DNA from: Poseidonibacter antarcticus
Lineage (GTDB): Bacteria > Campylobacterota > Campylobacteria > Campylobacterales > Arcobacteraceae
NCBI RefSeq assembly: GCF_003667345.1
Contig: NZ_RCWF01000018.1
Coordinates: 1 to 33,386, forward strand
Reading direction: 5' to 3'
Length of the DNA: 33,386 nt
The position numbers and the translations under genes are program-made. The notes under the pieces were generated by a model. That model saw nothing but the letters and a program-made list of their open reading frames with translations, searched no databases and was not told the DNA's origin. Positions 1-8,440 of the stretch are shown here, one piece after another. Position 1 is the first letter of the stretch; each line of letters starts with the position of its first letter.

Positions 1-75
1 TGGCTCCGGCACCTGGATTCGAACCAGGGACCAAATGATTAACAGTCATCTACTCTACCACTGAGCTATGCCGGA
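1..75 (-). tRNA. tRNA-Asn (anticodon GTT)
   Basis: A complete 75-nt cloverleaf can be folded on the minus strand. The acceptor stem is TCCGGCA/TGCCGGA with discriminator G and an encoded CCA at positions 1-3. The D arm is GCTC/GAGT, and the anticodon arm GATGA/TCATT has loop CTGTTAA, giving anticodon GTT at 43-41. The T arm CCTGG/CCAGG carries loop TTCGAAT. It lies downstream of hemE but has its own promoter (104-132), so it need not depend on read-through. It ends exactly at the window edge, so anything sharing the transcript further left is not visible. Confidence 0.97.
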
Positions 76-103
76 ATATGTATTCCTTAATTAATGGAGT
101 GGA

Positions 104-132
104 ATTATAGTAAAAAAGATATTCTTTGTCAA
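104..132 (-). promoter_or_regulatory. Consensus sigma-70 promoter for tRNA-Asn
   Basis: Read on the minus strand, a perfect TTGACA (132-127) and a perfect TATAAT (109-104) are separated by exactly 17 nt. The expected start near 97 leaves about 20 nt of leader before the tRNA 5' end at 75. The recognisable -35 stands out because other promoter candidates in this window have only a good -10, as is usual in Campylobacterota. A strong promoter suits a stable RNA gene. Confidence 0.85.
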
Positions 133-203
133 GTGTTTTTCCATTTTTTTATGAAATTTGTTAGATATATCTTTTTTCACTATTTTTTACTTGTTTTTTG
201 TAC

Positions 204-1241
204 TTATTTTTTAGAAACTCTTTGACATTCGCTTACAAAGTGTTTTGCATTTTCAACAGGAACATCAGGTAAAATTCCATGACCTAGGTTAAATATATGT
301 CCAGAACCTTGCATAGTTTCTTGAATTTTCTCTACACATTTTGTAGTTTCTTCTTTTGAATAAAGTCTACAAGGTTCCATATTCCCTTGAAGTACATATT
401 TATCACCTAGCTTAGCCTTAGCCATTGCTATTGGTGTTCCCCAATCAACTCCAAATACATCAAAGTTTCCATATACTCCATCCATATTAATAAATGATGA
501 TACACCTTTTGGAAACATAATAATTGGAACATTAGGATATTTAGATTTAATATAATCAGCTATTTCTATCATATATTTCCAAGAGAATTCATCATATTTA
601 TTAGGTTCAATTGCTGAAGCCCATGAATCAAAGATTTGAACAACATCTGCTCCTGCTTCAATTTGTTTAATCATATAGTATTTAACAACTTCTGTAACTT
701 TAGCTAAAATTTTATGTAATAATTTAGGATTAGAATACATCATTTTTTTACAAATGTTATATGTTTTAGTACCTTGACCTTCAATCATATAAGTTGCAAG
801 CGTCCAAGGGGCACCTGTAAATCCTATAAGAGCTTTATCTTCTGGAAGTTTCTGTTTTAAAAGTTTAATTGTTTCATACACATACGTTAATTTATCAGCA
901 GCTTCTTCACCACCTAAAAGAGCATCAACATCACATTCATTTACAATTGGATCTTTAAAGATTGGACCTTCACCTTTTACAAAGTCTAAATGCATTCCCA
1001 TTTCATTTGGTATTACTAAAATATCAGAGAATAAAATAGCAGCATCAACACCTACAATATCTAAAGGTTGAATACTAACTTCACAAGCTTTTTGGGGATT
1101 ATGACAAAGGTTTAAAAAATTTCCAGCTTCCGCTCGAACTTTCATATATTCTGGTAAATATCTACCAGCTTGTCTCATCATCCATACAGGAGTATATGGA
1201 GTTTCTTTTCTTAAACATGCATCTACAAATATTTTTGACAT
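204..1241 (-). CDS. hemE: Uroporphyrinogen decarboxylase
   Basis: The product decarboxylates the four acetate side chains of uroporphyrinogen III to give coproporphyrinogen III, a cytoplasmic step of haem synthesis. The 345-residue length is normal for the family. The N-terminal signature [10 protein letters not shown] (residues 23-32), the acidic catalytic segment FSDILV with Asp73, and the second signature [16 protein letters not shown] (140-155) are all present. The ATG at 1241 follows an AAGGTAG-type RBS, and the gene starts 14 nt after the UPF0114 membrane protein gene, as the fourth member of the gyrA-asd-UPF0114-hemE run. No convincing terminator hairpin follows its stop at 204; the next feature is the tRNA-Asn promoter. 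Confidence 0.97.
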   Translation of the reverse strand: MSKIFVDACLRKETPYTPVWMMRQAGRYLPEYMKVRAEAGNFLNLCHNPQKACEVSIQPLDIVGVDAAILFSDILVIPNEMGMHLDFVKGEGPIFKDPIVNECDVDALLGGEEAADKLTYVYETIKLLKQKLPEDKALIGFTGAPWTLATYMIEGQGTKTYNICKKMMYSNPKLLHKILAKVTEVVKYYMIKQIEAGADVVQIFDSWASAIEPNKYDEFSWKYMIEIADYIKSKYPNVPIIMFPKGVSSFINMDGVYGNFDVFGVDWGTPIAMAKAKLGDKYVLQGNMEPCRLYSKEETTKCVEKIQETMQGSGHIFNLGHGILPDVPVENAKHFVSECQRVSKK

Positions 1242-1255
1242 TTTCTACCTTTTAT

Positions 1256-1789
1256 TTAATCTATAAGTTTCTTATTTTCATTTTTACCAACTTTTCCTAA
1301 AAAGAAAAGTCCAATTGCTAGTACCATTATAGACACTGCAAAATATAACATTTCTAAAGCACTATTATATGTCATATGTAATACTCTTTGAAAAAATCCT
1401 ACAACAAGTACCATAATAATTACTTTAGCAATTTTATCTTTTAATTGATCAAGAGAAGAAATAGCAAGTATATTATTTCCTGTCTCTTTATTCTCAGCTG
1501 CTTCTATTTTAGATATAAAAAGTTCATATATACCAAATGCAAAAATCAACATTACAATTGCAATAAGATATAAATCAACTGCACCAATTATTTGACTAAC
1601 AATAACTTCATGAAAATCTTCTGGATGTAAGCCGTTCATATATACATTAAATGTATACTTTAAGACTTCAAAAATATCAACTGATGCAACAATAAATAAA
1701 GTTATTGCACCAAGAAGTCCAAATATAACAGCTAAAAGAATAAATAATCTAGTCTGCCACATTGCACCTTCAAAAAGTCTTTCTATCAT
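1256..1789 (-). CDS. UPF0114 (YqhA-family) inner-membrane protein
   Basis: A 177-residue hydrophobic protein whose N-terminal pattern (a short amphipathic start, then a TM helix ending VASVDIF) and overall layout match the UPF0114/YqhA family. Four membrane segments can be placed at about residues 14-36, 67-92, 120-138 and 145-165, with a charged loop around residues 93-120. The family's biochemical role is not known to me with certainty and no transport motif is visible. Its ATG overlaps the asd stop by one base (TAATG), which implies translational coupling to asd. It sits between amino-acid and haem genes with no obvious pathway link. Confidence 0.85.
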   Translation of the reverse strand: MIERLFEGAMWQTRLFILLAVIFGLLGAITLFIVASVDIFEVLKYTFNVYMNGLHPEDFHEVIVSQIIGAVDLYLIAIVMLIFAFGIYELFISKIEAAENKETGNNILAISSLDQLKDKIAKVIIMVLVVGFFQRVLHMTYNSALEMLYFAVSIMVLAIGLFFLGKVGKNENKKLID

Positions 1790-2826
1790 TAAATATCGTT
1801 TTCCATTTCAATCCATTTAAGTGCAATTCTAACAGAGTTTGTAGCAGCTCCTACTCTAACTTGGTCAGCTACATTAAAATAGTGAACAACATTAGGTGAA
1901 TAAATATCTTTTCTAATTCTACCTACATAAGTAATATCAGTATCTGTTGCTATAATTGGCATTGGATAAGCGTTGTTTTCTAAATCATCAATAACTTCAA
2001 TATTTTCAAAGCTTTCTAAACAACTTCTTACTTCTTTTACATCAACTTCAACATCTTGATCAAATGTTACTGTAATTGATTCTGAATGAGATCTTAAAAC
2101 TGGAACTCTTACACAAGTAGCTGCTACTTGAATATTCTTTTTAAGAATTTTTTGAGTTTCATTTACCATTTTCATTTCTTCTTTAGTAAATCCATTATCT
2201 TGTGCTACATCTATTTGAGGAATTACATTTAAAGCAATTTGATGCGCAAATGCTTCTTTTTTAGCATCATCTAAATTAAAGGCAAAAAACGCTTGCATTT
2301 GTTTTACTAACTCTTCCATTCCAGCTTTTCCAGCTCCTGAAACAGCTTGATAAGTTGAAACATCAACTCTTTTAATTCCATATAATTCATCTAATGGTTT
2401 TAAAGATAATACCATTTGAATAGTTGAACAATTTGGGTTTGCAATGATTCCAGTTTCTTTCCATAAAGTAATATCTTCAGGATTAACCTCAGGTACAACT
2501 AAAGGAACATTAGGATCCATTCTAAAGTGACTTGTATTATCAATTACAACAGCACCTGCTTCAACTGCATATTTTGCAAATTTTTCAGAAATTGAACCAC
2601 CTGCTGAAAAGAATGCAATATCAACTTCATTTTCTTCAAAAGCTGTAGTTGTTAATTCTAAAACAGTATATTCTTTTCCAATATATTCTATTTTTGAACC
2701 AGCACTATTTGCACTAGCTAATGGCACAATATTTGCAACAGGGAAGTCATACGCTTCCATCACTCTAAAAAGTTCTTCTCCAACAGCACCAGTTGCTCCA
2801 ACTACTGCTACATTAAATTTTCTCAT
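1789..2826 (-). CDS. asd: Aspartate-semialdehyde dehydrogenase
   Basis: The enzyme reduces beta-aspartyl phosphate with NADPH to aspartate semialdehyde, the branch-point precursor for lysine, diaminopimelate, threonine and methionine. The 345-residue protein opens with a Rossmann motif VVGATGAVGEE (8-18). It carries the catalytic cysteine Cys133 in NPNCSTIQ and a C-terminal RSHSES segment with the expected active-site His. The ATG at 2826 abuts the gyrA stop codon with no spacer, and the stop overlaps the next ATG, so gyrA, asd and the UPF0114 gene are very probably cotranscribed. Nothing looks truncated or unusual. Confidence 0.97.
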   Translation of the reverse strand: MRKFNVAVVGATGAVGEELFRVMEAYDFPVANIVPLASANSAGSKIEYIGKEYTVLELTTTAFEENEVDIAFFSAGGSISEKFAKYAVEAGAVVIDNTSHFRMDPNVPLVVPEVNPEDITLWKETGIIANPNCSTIQMVLSLKPLDELYGIKRVDVSTYQAVSGAGKAGMEELVKQMQAFFAFNLDDAKKEAFAHQIALNVIPQIDVAQDNGFTKEEMKMVNETQKILKKNIQVAATCVRVPVLRSHSESITVTFDQDVEVDVKEVRSCLESFENIEVIDDLENNAYPMPIIATDTDITYVGRIRKDIYSPNVVHYFNVADQVRVGAATNSVRIALKWIEMENDI

Positions 2827-5442
2827 CTACTTATTTTCCTCATTATTTTCTTTATCATCTTCTCCACTAAGTAAAGAAGGAGATTCTTGTGTATTTGTTT
2901 CTGAATCAGACTCTAAAACAACCCCTTCAGGTTGTTCAAGTACTAAAATTTCACCATCTTCTGTATATCTTATTACATTTCCATTTTCATCAACTTCAAT
3001 ATCTTCAGCTTCTTTTGGACATTTTGCAATAGACACAACTTTATCATCTTTATCAACATTAACAATAATAACTCCAGAAGTATTTCTTCCAGCTTTTCTA
3101 ATTGTTTGCATATCAACTCTAATCATTTTACCAATAGAAGTAAGTGCCATTAAGTCTTGCGATTCATCAACTAAAACTTCACCAACAACATTACCTGTTC
3201 TATTAGATAATTTCATTGATATAACACCTGAACCTGCTCTATTTGTTAATCTATATTCAGAAACTGTTGTTCTTTTTCCAATACCTTTTTCAGATACAGG
3301 TAATAACTCTTGACTTTCATCAGAGATTACATCAGCATCAACTACAAAGTCAGTGTCATGTTTAAATTTAATACCTCTAACACCTCTTGTACTTCTACCT
3401 TGTTCTCTTGTTTTTTCAATCTCAAATCTAATACATTGACCTAAAGATGTAAATATCATTAAATATTTTGAAGATGCATCTGTAATTTTTGCTGTTACAA
3501 TTTCATCTTCTTCATCAAGAACAATAGCTCTTACACCATTTGATCTAATATTTGAAAACTCTGATAATGATGTTCTTTTTACAACACCATTTTTTGTAAA
3601 GAATGCTAAAGATTTAGACTCATCAAAATCGCTTGTGGGAATAATTTCCATAATTTTTTCATCAGGTCTTAAGTTGATTAAATTAACAACTGCTTTACCT
3701 TTTGCTGTTCTTGAACCTTCAGGTATTTTATATACTTTTAACCAGTATAATTGACCCATGTTAGTTACAAACATTAATGTATCATGAGTATTAGATACAA
3801 AGAATCTTTCTATGAAATCATCTTCATGAGTAGTAACTGCTGTTTTACCTTTACCACCACGTCTTTGTTTTTCATATGATTTAATTGGTACTCTTTTTAC
3901 ATAACCATTATGAGTAATTGTAACTACCATTGGCTCATTTGGAATTAAGTCTTCTATATCAATTTCATCATAAGAATCTTCAATATCAGTTCTTCTATCT
4001 GAAGAGAACTTTTCTTTAACTTCTTCAAGTTCTTCTTTGATAATTTCATTTAATCTATCTTCAGATTTTAGAATTTCTTCTAAATATTGAATTAATACCA
4101 TTAATTCTTGATACTCAGCTTCCAATTTATCTCTTTGAAGACCTGTTAATCTTCCTAATCTCATATCTAAAATAGCTTGAGATTGAATATGAGATAATGA
4201 GAACCTGTTCTGTAATTTTTCTCTTGCATCTGCATCATTTGACGATGATTTAATTATTTGAACAACTTCATCTATATTATCAAGTGCAATTTTTAGACCT
4301 TCTAAAATATGTGCTCTTGCTTTTGCTTTTTCAAGCTCAAAAATTGTTCTTCTAATAATTACAGTTTTTCTATGAGATAAGAAAATTGTCAATAATTGAG
4401 GCAAATTAAATACTTTTGGCTCTTTATTATGAACAGCTAAAAGAATAATTCCGAATGTATTTTCCATTGGAGTTGATTTATATAGATTGTTTAAAACAAT
4501 CTCACTCATAGAATCTTTTTTAAGTTCAATAACAACTCTAATACCATCTCTATCAGATTCATCTCTTACTTCTGAAATACCTTCGATTTGCTTATCTTTT
4601 GCTAAATTTGCAATTTGTTCAATTAATCTAGCTTTATTTACTTGATAAGGTAATTCATCAAGAATTATAATCTCTTTTTTACCTCTAGTTTCAATATGAT
4701 GCTTAGCTCTAATTCTTACACGACCTCGTCCTGTATTATATGCATCAATAATTCCACGCCGTCCAAAAATTGTTCCACCTGTTGGGAAATCTGGACCTTT
4801 AATAAAATACATTAATTCATCAGCAGTCGCTTCTGGATTATCCACCATATGTAAAACTGCTGATAATAACTCATTTGAATTATGAGGAGGAATTTTCGTA
4901 GCCATACCAACTGCAATACCTTCACTACCATTTAATAACAATGTGGGAAGTCTTGTAGGAAGCACAGAAGGTTCTTTCATCGTATCATCATAGTTTGGAG
5001 TAAAGTTAACAGTATCTTTATCAAGATCCTTCATAACTTCTTCAGCTACTTTAGTCATACGTGCTTCGGTATATCTCATTGCAGCAGCACTATCACCATC
5101 AACAGAACCGAAGTTCCCTTGTCCATCAATTAGTGGAAGTCTCATTGAGAAATCTTGTGCTAATCTAACTAAGGCATCATAAACAGAAGTATCACCATGT
5201 GGGTGATATTTACCAATAACATCTCCAACAATTCTTGCAGATTTTTTGTAAGATGATTTTGATGTAATATTTAAATCATGCATAGCAAATAATATTCTTC
5301 TATGAACGGGTTTTAATCCATCTCTAGCATCTGGTAATGCTCGTCCAATAATAACACTCATTGAGTAATCTAAATATGAAGCTTTAACAGAATCTTCAAT
5401 ATTTATATCAATAATATCTTGATTTTCGAAAAGGTTTTCCAT
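2827..5442 (-). CDS. gyrA: DNA gyrase subunit A
   Basis: GyrA is the breakage-reunion subunit of the A2B2 type II topoisomerase that introduces negative supercoils. The 871 residues cover a winged-helix/tower domain and a C-terminal beta-pinwheel. The catalytic Tyr124 lies in AAAMRYTEARM, and the GyrA-box QRRGGKG is near residue 530. The tail after about residue 820 is acidic and low in complexity. The quinolone-determining region reads HPHGDTSVYDALVRLAQ with Thr85 and Asp89, the unmutated state for this group. The ATG at 5442 follows AAAGG at 9-nt spacing. Upstream (5443-5534) there are only weak -10-like AT-rich hexamers, so the promoter could not be fixed. Confidence 0.98.
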   Translation of the reverse strand: MENLFENQDIIDINIEDSVKASYLDYSMSVIIGRALPDARDGLKPVHRRILFAMHDLNITSKSSYKKSARIVGDVIGKYHPHGDTSVYDALVRLAQDFSMRLPLIDGQGNFGSVDGDSAAAMRYTEARMTKVAEEVMKDLDKDTVNFTPNYDDTMKEPSVLPTRLPTLLLNGSEGIAVGMATKIPPHNSNELLSAVLHMVDNPEATADELMYFIKGPDFPTGGTIFGRRGIIDAYNTGRGRVRIRAKHHIETRGKKEIIILDELPYQVNKARLIEQIANLAKDKQIEGISEVRDESDRDGIRVVIELKKDSMSEIVLNNLYKSTPMENTFGIILLAVHNKEPKVFNLPQLLTIFLSHRKTVIIRRTIFELEKAKARAHILEGLKIALDNIDEVVQIIKSSSNDADAREKLQNRFSLSHIQSQAILDMRLGRLTGLQRDKLEAEYQELMVLIQYLEEILKSEDRLNEIIKEELEEVKEKFSSDRRTDIEDSYDEIDIEDLIPNEPMVVTITHNGYVKRVPIKSYEKQRRGGKGKTAVTTHEDDFIERFFVSNTHDTLMFVTNMGQLYWLKVYKIPEGSRTAKGKAVVNLINLRPDEKIMEIIPTSDFDESKSLAFFTKNGVVKRTSLSEFSNIRSNGVRAIVLDEEDEIVTAKITDASSKYLMIFTSLGQCIRFEIEKTREQGRSTRGVRGIKFKHDTDFVVDADVISDESQELLPVSEKGIGKRTTVSEYRLTNRAGSGVISMKLSNRTGNVVGEVLVDESQDLMALTSIGKMIRVDMQTIRKAGRNTSGVIIVNVDKDDKVVSIAKCPKEAEDIEVDENGNVIRYTEDGEILVLEQPEGVVLESDSETNTQESPSLLSGEDDKENNEENK

Positions 5443-5534
5443 GAAAAAAGGCCTTTGTTTTATAAAATTAAGTTATTTTATCTAAAAAGCGCTTAGCATA
5501 AGTTGTAAGAAGAAAATAGTGAGAGAGAATACAT

Positions 5535-5571
5535 AAAAAAAGGGGTTAAAGTTAAACTTCAACCCCTTTTT
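5535..5571 (-). terminator. Rho-independent terminator after the DUF465 gene
   Basis: An A-tract, a GGGGTT arm, a short loop and an AACCCC arm followed by T5 form a strong hairpin. One arm position is a G-U wobble when read as minus-strand RNA but an A-C mismatch as plus-strand RNA, and on the minus strand the hairpin is followed by seven T. It lies 11 nt beyond the stop of the DUF465 gene, so it ends that transcript and separates it from gyrA. Confidence 0.85.
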
Positions 5572-5582
5572 CATCAAGAAAA

Positions 5583-5798
5583 TTATTTAGAATTTTTGTA
5601 GTTAATAATCATATTATAAACTTCATCTTTTAACATCAGTTTTTCTTTCTTTTTAATATCAATTGCAGCTTCATCTACATTTGATTGTGTCAATTTAGCA
5701 ATTTCATTATCTAAATCATTATGTTTATCAAAAAGTTTATGGAAATGTGCGTCTTTTTCTTTTAATTCTGCAATTAATTCTCTATATTCGTGAAACAT
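5583..5798 (-). CDS. DUF465 / YdcH-family small coiled-coil protein
   Basis: A 71-residue, highly charged protein starting MFHEYRELIAELK, with alternating Lys/Glu heptads and a late MLKDEVYNMI segment, matches the DUF465 (YdcH-like) family. It is predicted to be helical and cytoplasmic, and I know no established function. A TATAAT at 5830-5835 lies in the 64-nt gap after argJ and an AGGATG-type RBS precedes the ATG, so it can be transcribed alone. A strong terminator follows. Confidence 0.85.
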   Translation of the reverse strand: MFHEYRELIAELKEKDAHFHKLFDKHNDLDNEIAKLTQSNVDEAAIDIKKKEKLMLKDEVYNMIINYKNSK

Positions 5799-5829
5799 TT
5801 TACATCCTATTTATTTATTTTGTTATTTT

Positions 5830-5835
5830 ATTATA
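5830..5835 (-). promoter_or_regulatory. Probable -10 box for the DUF465 gene
   Basis: Perfect TATAAT on the minus strand in the argJ-DUF465 gap. The segment about 17 nt upstream is AT-rich without a recognisable -35, as is common in Campylobacterota. The expected start is about 25 nt before the ATG at 5798. Confidence 0.5.
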
Positions 5836-5862
5836 CAGTTTTATATCTTAAAATAATTTATA

Positions 5863-7044
5863 TTATGAACGATAATCAGCATTGATTTCGACATATCTAT
5901 GACCTAAATCACATCCATATGCAGTAAAACTCGCATTACCTAATCCAATATCACAAATTATTTTATATTTATCATTTTTTAATACTTTTGATGCTTTTGC
6001 TTCTTGAATTTCATCAAAGCAAAGTTCACCTTTATTATAAACAATAACATCATTGTATGATATAACTAAAGTTTCTTCATCACAAGTTATTCTACTAGCA
6101 CCTATTGTTGAAGCAATTCTTCCAAAATTTGGATCTTCCCCAAAAAGTGCAGTTTTTACTAATAATGAATTTGATAAAGCTTTTGCAGCAATTTCTGCTT
6201 CTTCTACAGAAACTGCATTTATAACTTCAAATGCAACTGCTTTTTTAGCACCTTCACCATCTGCAACAACTAACATTGCAATATCATGCATTACTAATCG
6301 TAAAACTTCAAAAAATGCTTCTTTATTATAAGAATTTGATTTTTTATTTGCTAATAACATCACTGTATCATTTGTAGAAGTATCACCATCAACTGAAATT
6401 GCATTAAAAGTTGTTTTACTATTAACTTCTAAAGCTTCTTTCATATCTTCTACAGGTACATTTGCATCTGTACAAATAAAACATAACATAGTTGCAAGAT
6501 TTGGATTTATCATTCCCGCACCTTTTGCAACGGCTCCAATTTTAAATGAACTGCCATCTTCAAGTTTCACTTCATACATACAAGTTTTTTTATATGCATC
6601 TGTTGTCATTATTGCTTTTGATAAATTTTCACCATTTTTATGTGTTAAATCAAAAGATTTAGCACCATTTACAATTTTTTCAATGGGTAAAGGATTTCCA
6701 ATAACTCCTGTTGAACTCATTACGGGATTTACTAAATCAAAATCTAACTGTGAAAAAATAGTATCAATATCTTCAATACCCTTTTTACCAGTCAATGCAT
6801 TTGCATTTTTTGAATTAATTAAAACAAAATTTGTTTTAAAATCTTCTCCATATTGCAAAAAATGTTTTAAAGGTGCTGCTTGAAACTTATTACTAGTAAA
6901 AACTGCTTGAACATCACAAGGTTCATCCATGTAGATAAATCCTAAATCTTTATCTCCACTAGGTTTTAAACCTGCACTTATACCATCACAGTTAAAGCCA
7001 TCTATTTGATCTATGAAACCTTTTATAGGTAAAATTGTAAACAT
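5863..7044 (-). CDS. argJ: Bifunctional glutamate N-acetyltransferase / ornithine acetyltransferase
   Basis: ArgJ transfers the acetyl group from N-acetylornithine to glutamate, and in bifunctional forms also uses acetyl-CoA; this recycles acetyl groups in arginine synthesis. The 393-residue length fits. The oxyanion-hole stretch STGVIG (111-116) is present. The self-cleavage site NLATMLCF has Thr185 as the nucleophile after Ala184, and GDTSTNDT is also present, so an autoprocessing alpha/beta enzyme is expected. Whether it is mono- or bifunctional cannot be told from sequence alone. It begins 3 nt after the potassium-channel stop, so it is probably cotranscribed with the rpmB-channel genes. 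Confidence 0.96.
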   Translation of the reverse strand: MFTILPIKGFIDQIDGFNCDGISAGLKPSGDKDLGFIYMDEPCDVQAVFTSNKFQAAPLKHFLQYGEDFKTNFVLINSKNANALTGKKGIEDIDTIFSQLDFDLVNPVMSSTGVIGNPLPIEKIVNGAKSFDLTHKNGENLSKAIMTTDAYKKTCMYEVKLEDGSSFKIGAVAKGAGMINPNLATMLCFICTDANVPVEDMKEALEVNSKTTFNAISVDGDTSTNDTVMLLANKKSNSYNKEAFFEVLRLVMHDIAMLVVADGEGAKKAVAFEVINAVSVEEAEIAAKALSNSLLVKTALFGEDPNFGRIASTIGASRITCDEETLVISYNDVIVYNKGELCFDEIQEAKASKVLKNDKYKIICDIGLGNASFTAYGCDLGHRYVEINADYRS

Positions 7045-7047
7045 AAT

Positions 7048-8169
7048 TTATATATCCTCTGGTTTATTACTTAAATTAATAATTCTTTTAGATCTTGCAA
7101 TACCTTTTTGAGAACCAACTAGTAATAATTTTGATTTAGCATTGATTACTATTGTTCCTCTTGGCATTTGTATAAATCTACCTTTTTCTTCTGTTATTCC
7201 AATAACTGATACTTTTAATTTATCTCTTAATCGTAAATCTTTTACTTCTCTATTTACAACCCAAGAATTTTCATTTACATAAATCTCTTCCATATCAATT
7301 GGAGTATCTCTTTTATATAAGAACTCATCAAGAACATTTTCCATATCTGGTCTAATTGCCATTGCCGAAACTCTTTTTGCCATTAAAGCAGGAGTCGCAA
7401 CAACTTTATCAGCTCCTAACTTTTTAAGTCTAATCTTCTCATTTTGTGTTTCAGCATTAGAAATTATTAAAAAAGGTTTTCTTCCTAATTCTTTTTCATA
7501 TAATCTAACTGAAGCAATTAAAGTAATATTATCTGATATACTTTTTGATAAAGATATTGCACCTTTAGCAGAACTTAAATGAGATTTCAAAAATCCAAGT
7601 TCTTTATATGGCTCTTCCTTAACATAGTAAGGATAACCATTCTCTTTAGCTATGGCTTCAATATCATCACTTGGATCAACAACAACAAAAGGAATATGAT
7701 TGACCCTAAATTGTCTTGCTAATTGAGCTGTATATTCATTATGATAAAAAATAACAAAGTGTTTTCTTAATCTTGCAATTTTGTAAAGCATACTTCTTTC
7801 CTTATATAAATCAAATAATCGTCCTTTAATCATTACATTTATTAAAACAGCTGTAGAAAATGTAAAAATAGCAAAGCCAAAAATGATAAGTGTAATTGTA
7901 AAAAATCTTCCTGCTTGTGATATTTCAGCAACTTCACCAAAACCAACAGTTGTAAATGTTATTCCAGTTTGATAAATAGCATCTAAAATTGGGAAATCAT
8001 CAATAATTATATATCCAAGTGTTCCTATCATCATGATAACTTGGAGAAGTACAAGGGGTAACCTAAATGGTTTTAATTGAGCGTAAATTAATGGGTTGAG
8101 ATCATACTCAGGCTTGGCTGTACTAAATTTCCAGCCAAGAGCTTTTCTGACTTTTATAAAGATGCTCAT
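7048..8169 (-). CDS. Two-TM potassium channel with RCK (TrkA-N/TrkA-C) domains
   Basis: A 373-residue ion channel of MthK-like layout. The first membrane helix is at about residues 36-56. The pore helix and selectivity filter TVGFG are at 74-78, and the second helix at about 88-112. A cytoplasmic RCK/TrkA-N domain covers about 136-270 and a TrkA-C-like domain about 300-370. K+ conduction follows from the filter. The segment where RCK domains usually show a glycine-rich nucleotide loop reads VIFYHNEYTAQLARQF (139-154), with none of the expected glycines, so ligand gating may differ. The start codon lies inside a 10-bp inverted repeat that also spans the rpmB stop. It sits between rpmB and argJ, probably on one transcript. 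Confidence 0.9.
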   Translation of the reverse strand: MSIFIKVRKALGWKFSTAKPEYDLNPLIYAQLKPFRLPLVLLQVIMMIGTLGYIIIDDFPILDAIYQTGITFTTVGFGEVAEISQAGRFFTITLIIFGFAIFTFSTAVLINVMIKGRLFDLYKERSMLYKIARLRKHFVIFYHNEYTAQLARQFRVNHIPFVVVDPSDDIEAIAKENGYPYYVKEEPYKELGFLKSHLSSAKGAISLSKSISDNITLIASVRLYEKELGRKPFLIISNAETQNEKIRLKKLGADKVVATPALMAKRVSAMAIRPDMENVLDEFLYKRDTPIDMEEIYVNENSWVVNREVKDLRLRDKLKVSVIGITEEKGRFIQMPRGTIVINAKSKLLLVGSQKGIARSKRIINLSNKPEDI

Positions 8170-8197
8170 AAAAGCACTTTCAATAGCCTTTTATGAG
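8165..8197 (-). promoter_or_regulatory. Inverted repeat spanning rpmB stop and channel start codon
   Basis: CTCATAAAAG (8165-8174) and CTTTTATGAG (8188-8197) are perfect 10-bp arms with a 13-nt loop. In the minus-strand RNA the hairpin would bury both the rpmB stop codon region and the ATG of the potassium channel, plus an AAAAGG sequence that could serve as its RBS. There is no U-tract after it, so it is not a normal intrinsic terminator. A translational-control role is inference. Confidence 0.5.
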
Positions 8198-8379
8198 TGT
8201 TTTTTAAGAGTTCTTAGCTCTTTTGCAGAAATTTTAATTTTCTGAGTTGTTCCATCTTCTAATGTAACTCTAACTGTTCTTAAGTTAGGTAAAAATCTTT
8301 TCTTAGTTCTATTTTTAGCATGACTTACGTTGTTACCAACCATAGGTCCTTTTCCTGATATTGCACATCTTCTTGACAT
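8191..8379 (-). CDS. rpmB: 50S ribosomal protein L28
   Basis: A 62-residue basic protein with the L28 pattern: [21 protein letters not shown] at the start (Cys5, GKGP, N-V-SHA), then the NLR.VRV core and a basic C-terminus. It binds 23S rRNA in the large subunit. The strong AAGGAAG RBS sits just before the ATG. A TAAAAT at 8418-8413 in the 61-nt upstream gap is a possible -10 box but has no -35 partner. It is not next to rpmG, unlike in many bacteria; the gene before it encodes a glycosyltransferase-like protein and the one after it a potassium channel. Confidence 0.97.
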   Translation of the reverse strand: MSRRCAISGKGPMVGNNVSHAKNRTKKRFLPNLRTVRVTLEDGTTQKIKISAKELRTLKKHS

Positions 8380-8440
8380 TTGTCTTCCTTCTATAGTGAA
8401 AAATATTGGCGTATTTTACCTTATTTATCTTAATGTTTAT

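Noticed and set aside
76-203. Possible hemE terminator or small RNA between hemE and tRNA-Asn
   Set aside because: Only short AT palindromes are present without a stable stem plus T-tract; the tRNA promoter accounts for the notable signal here.
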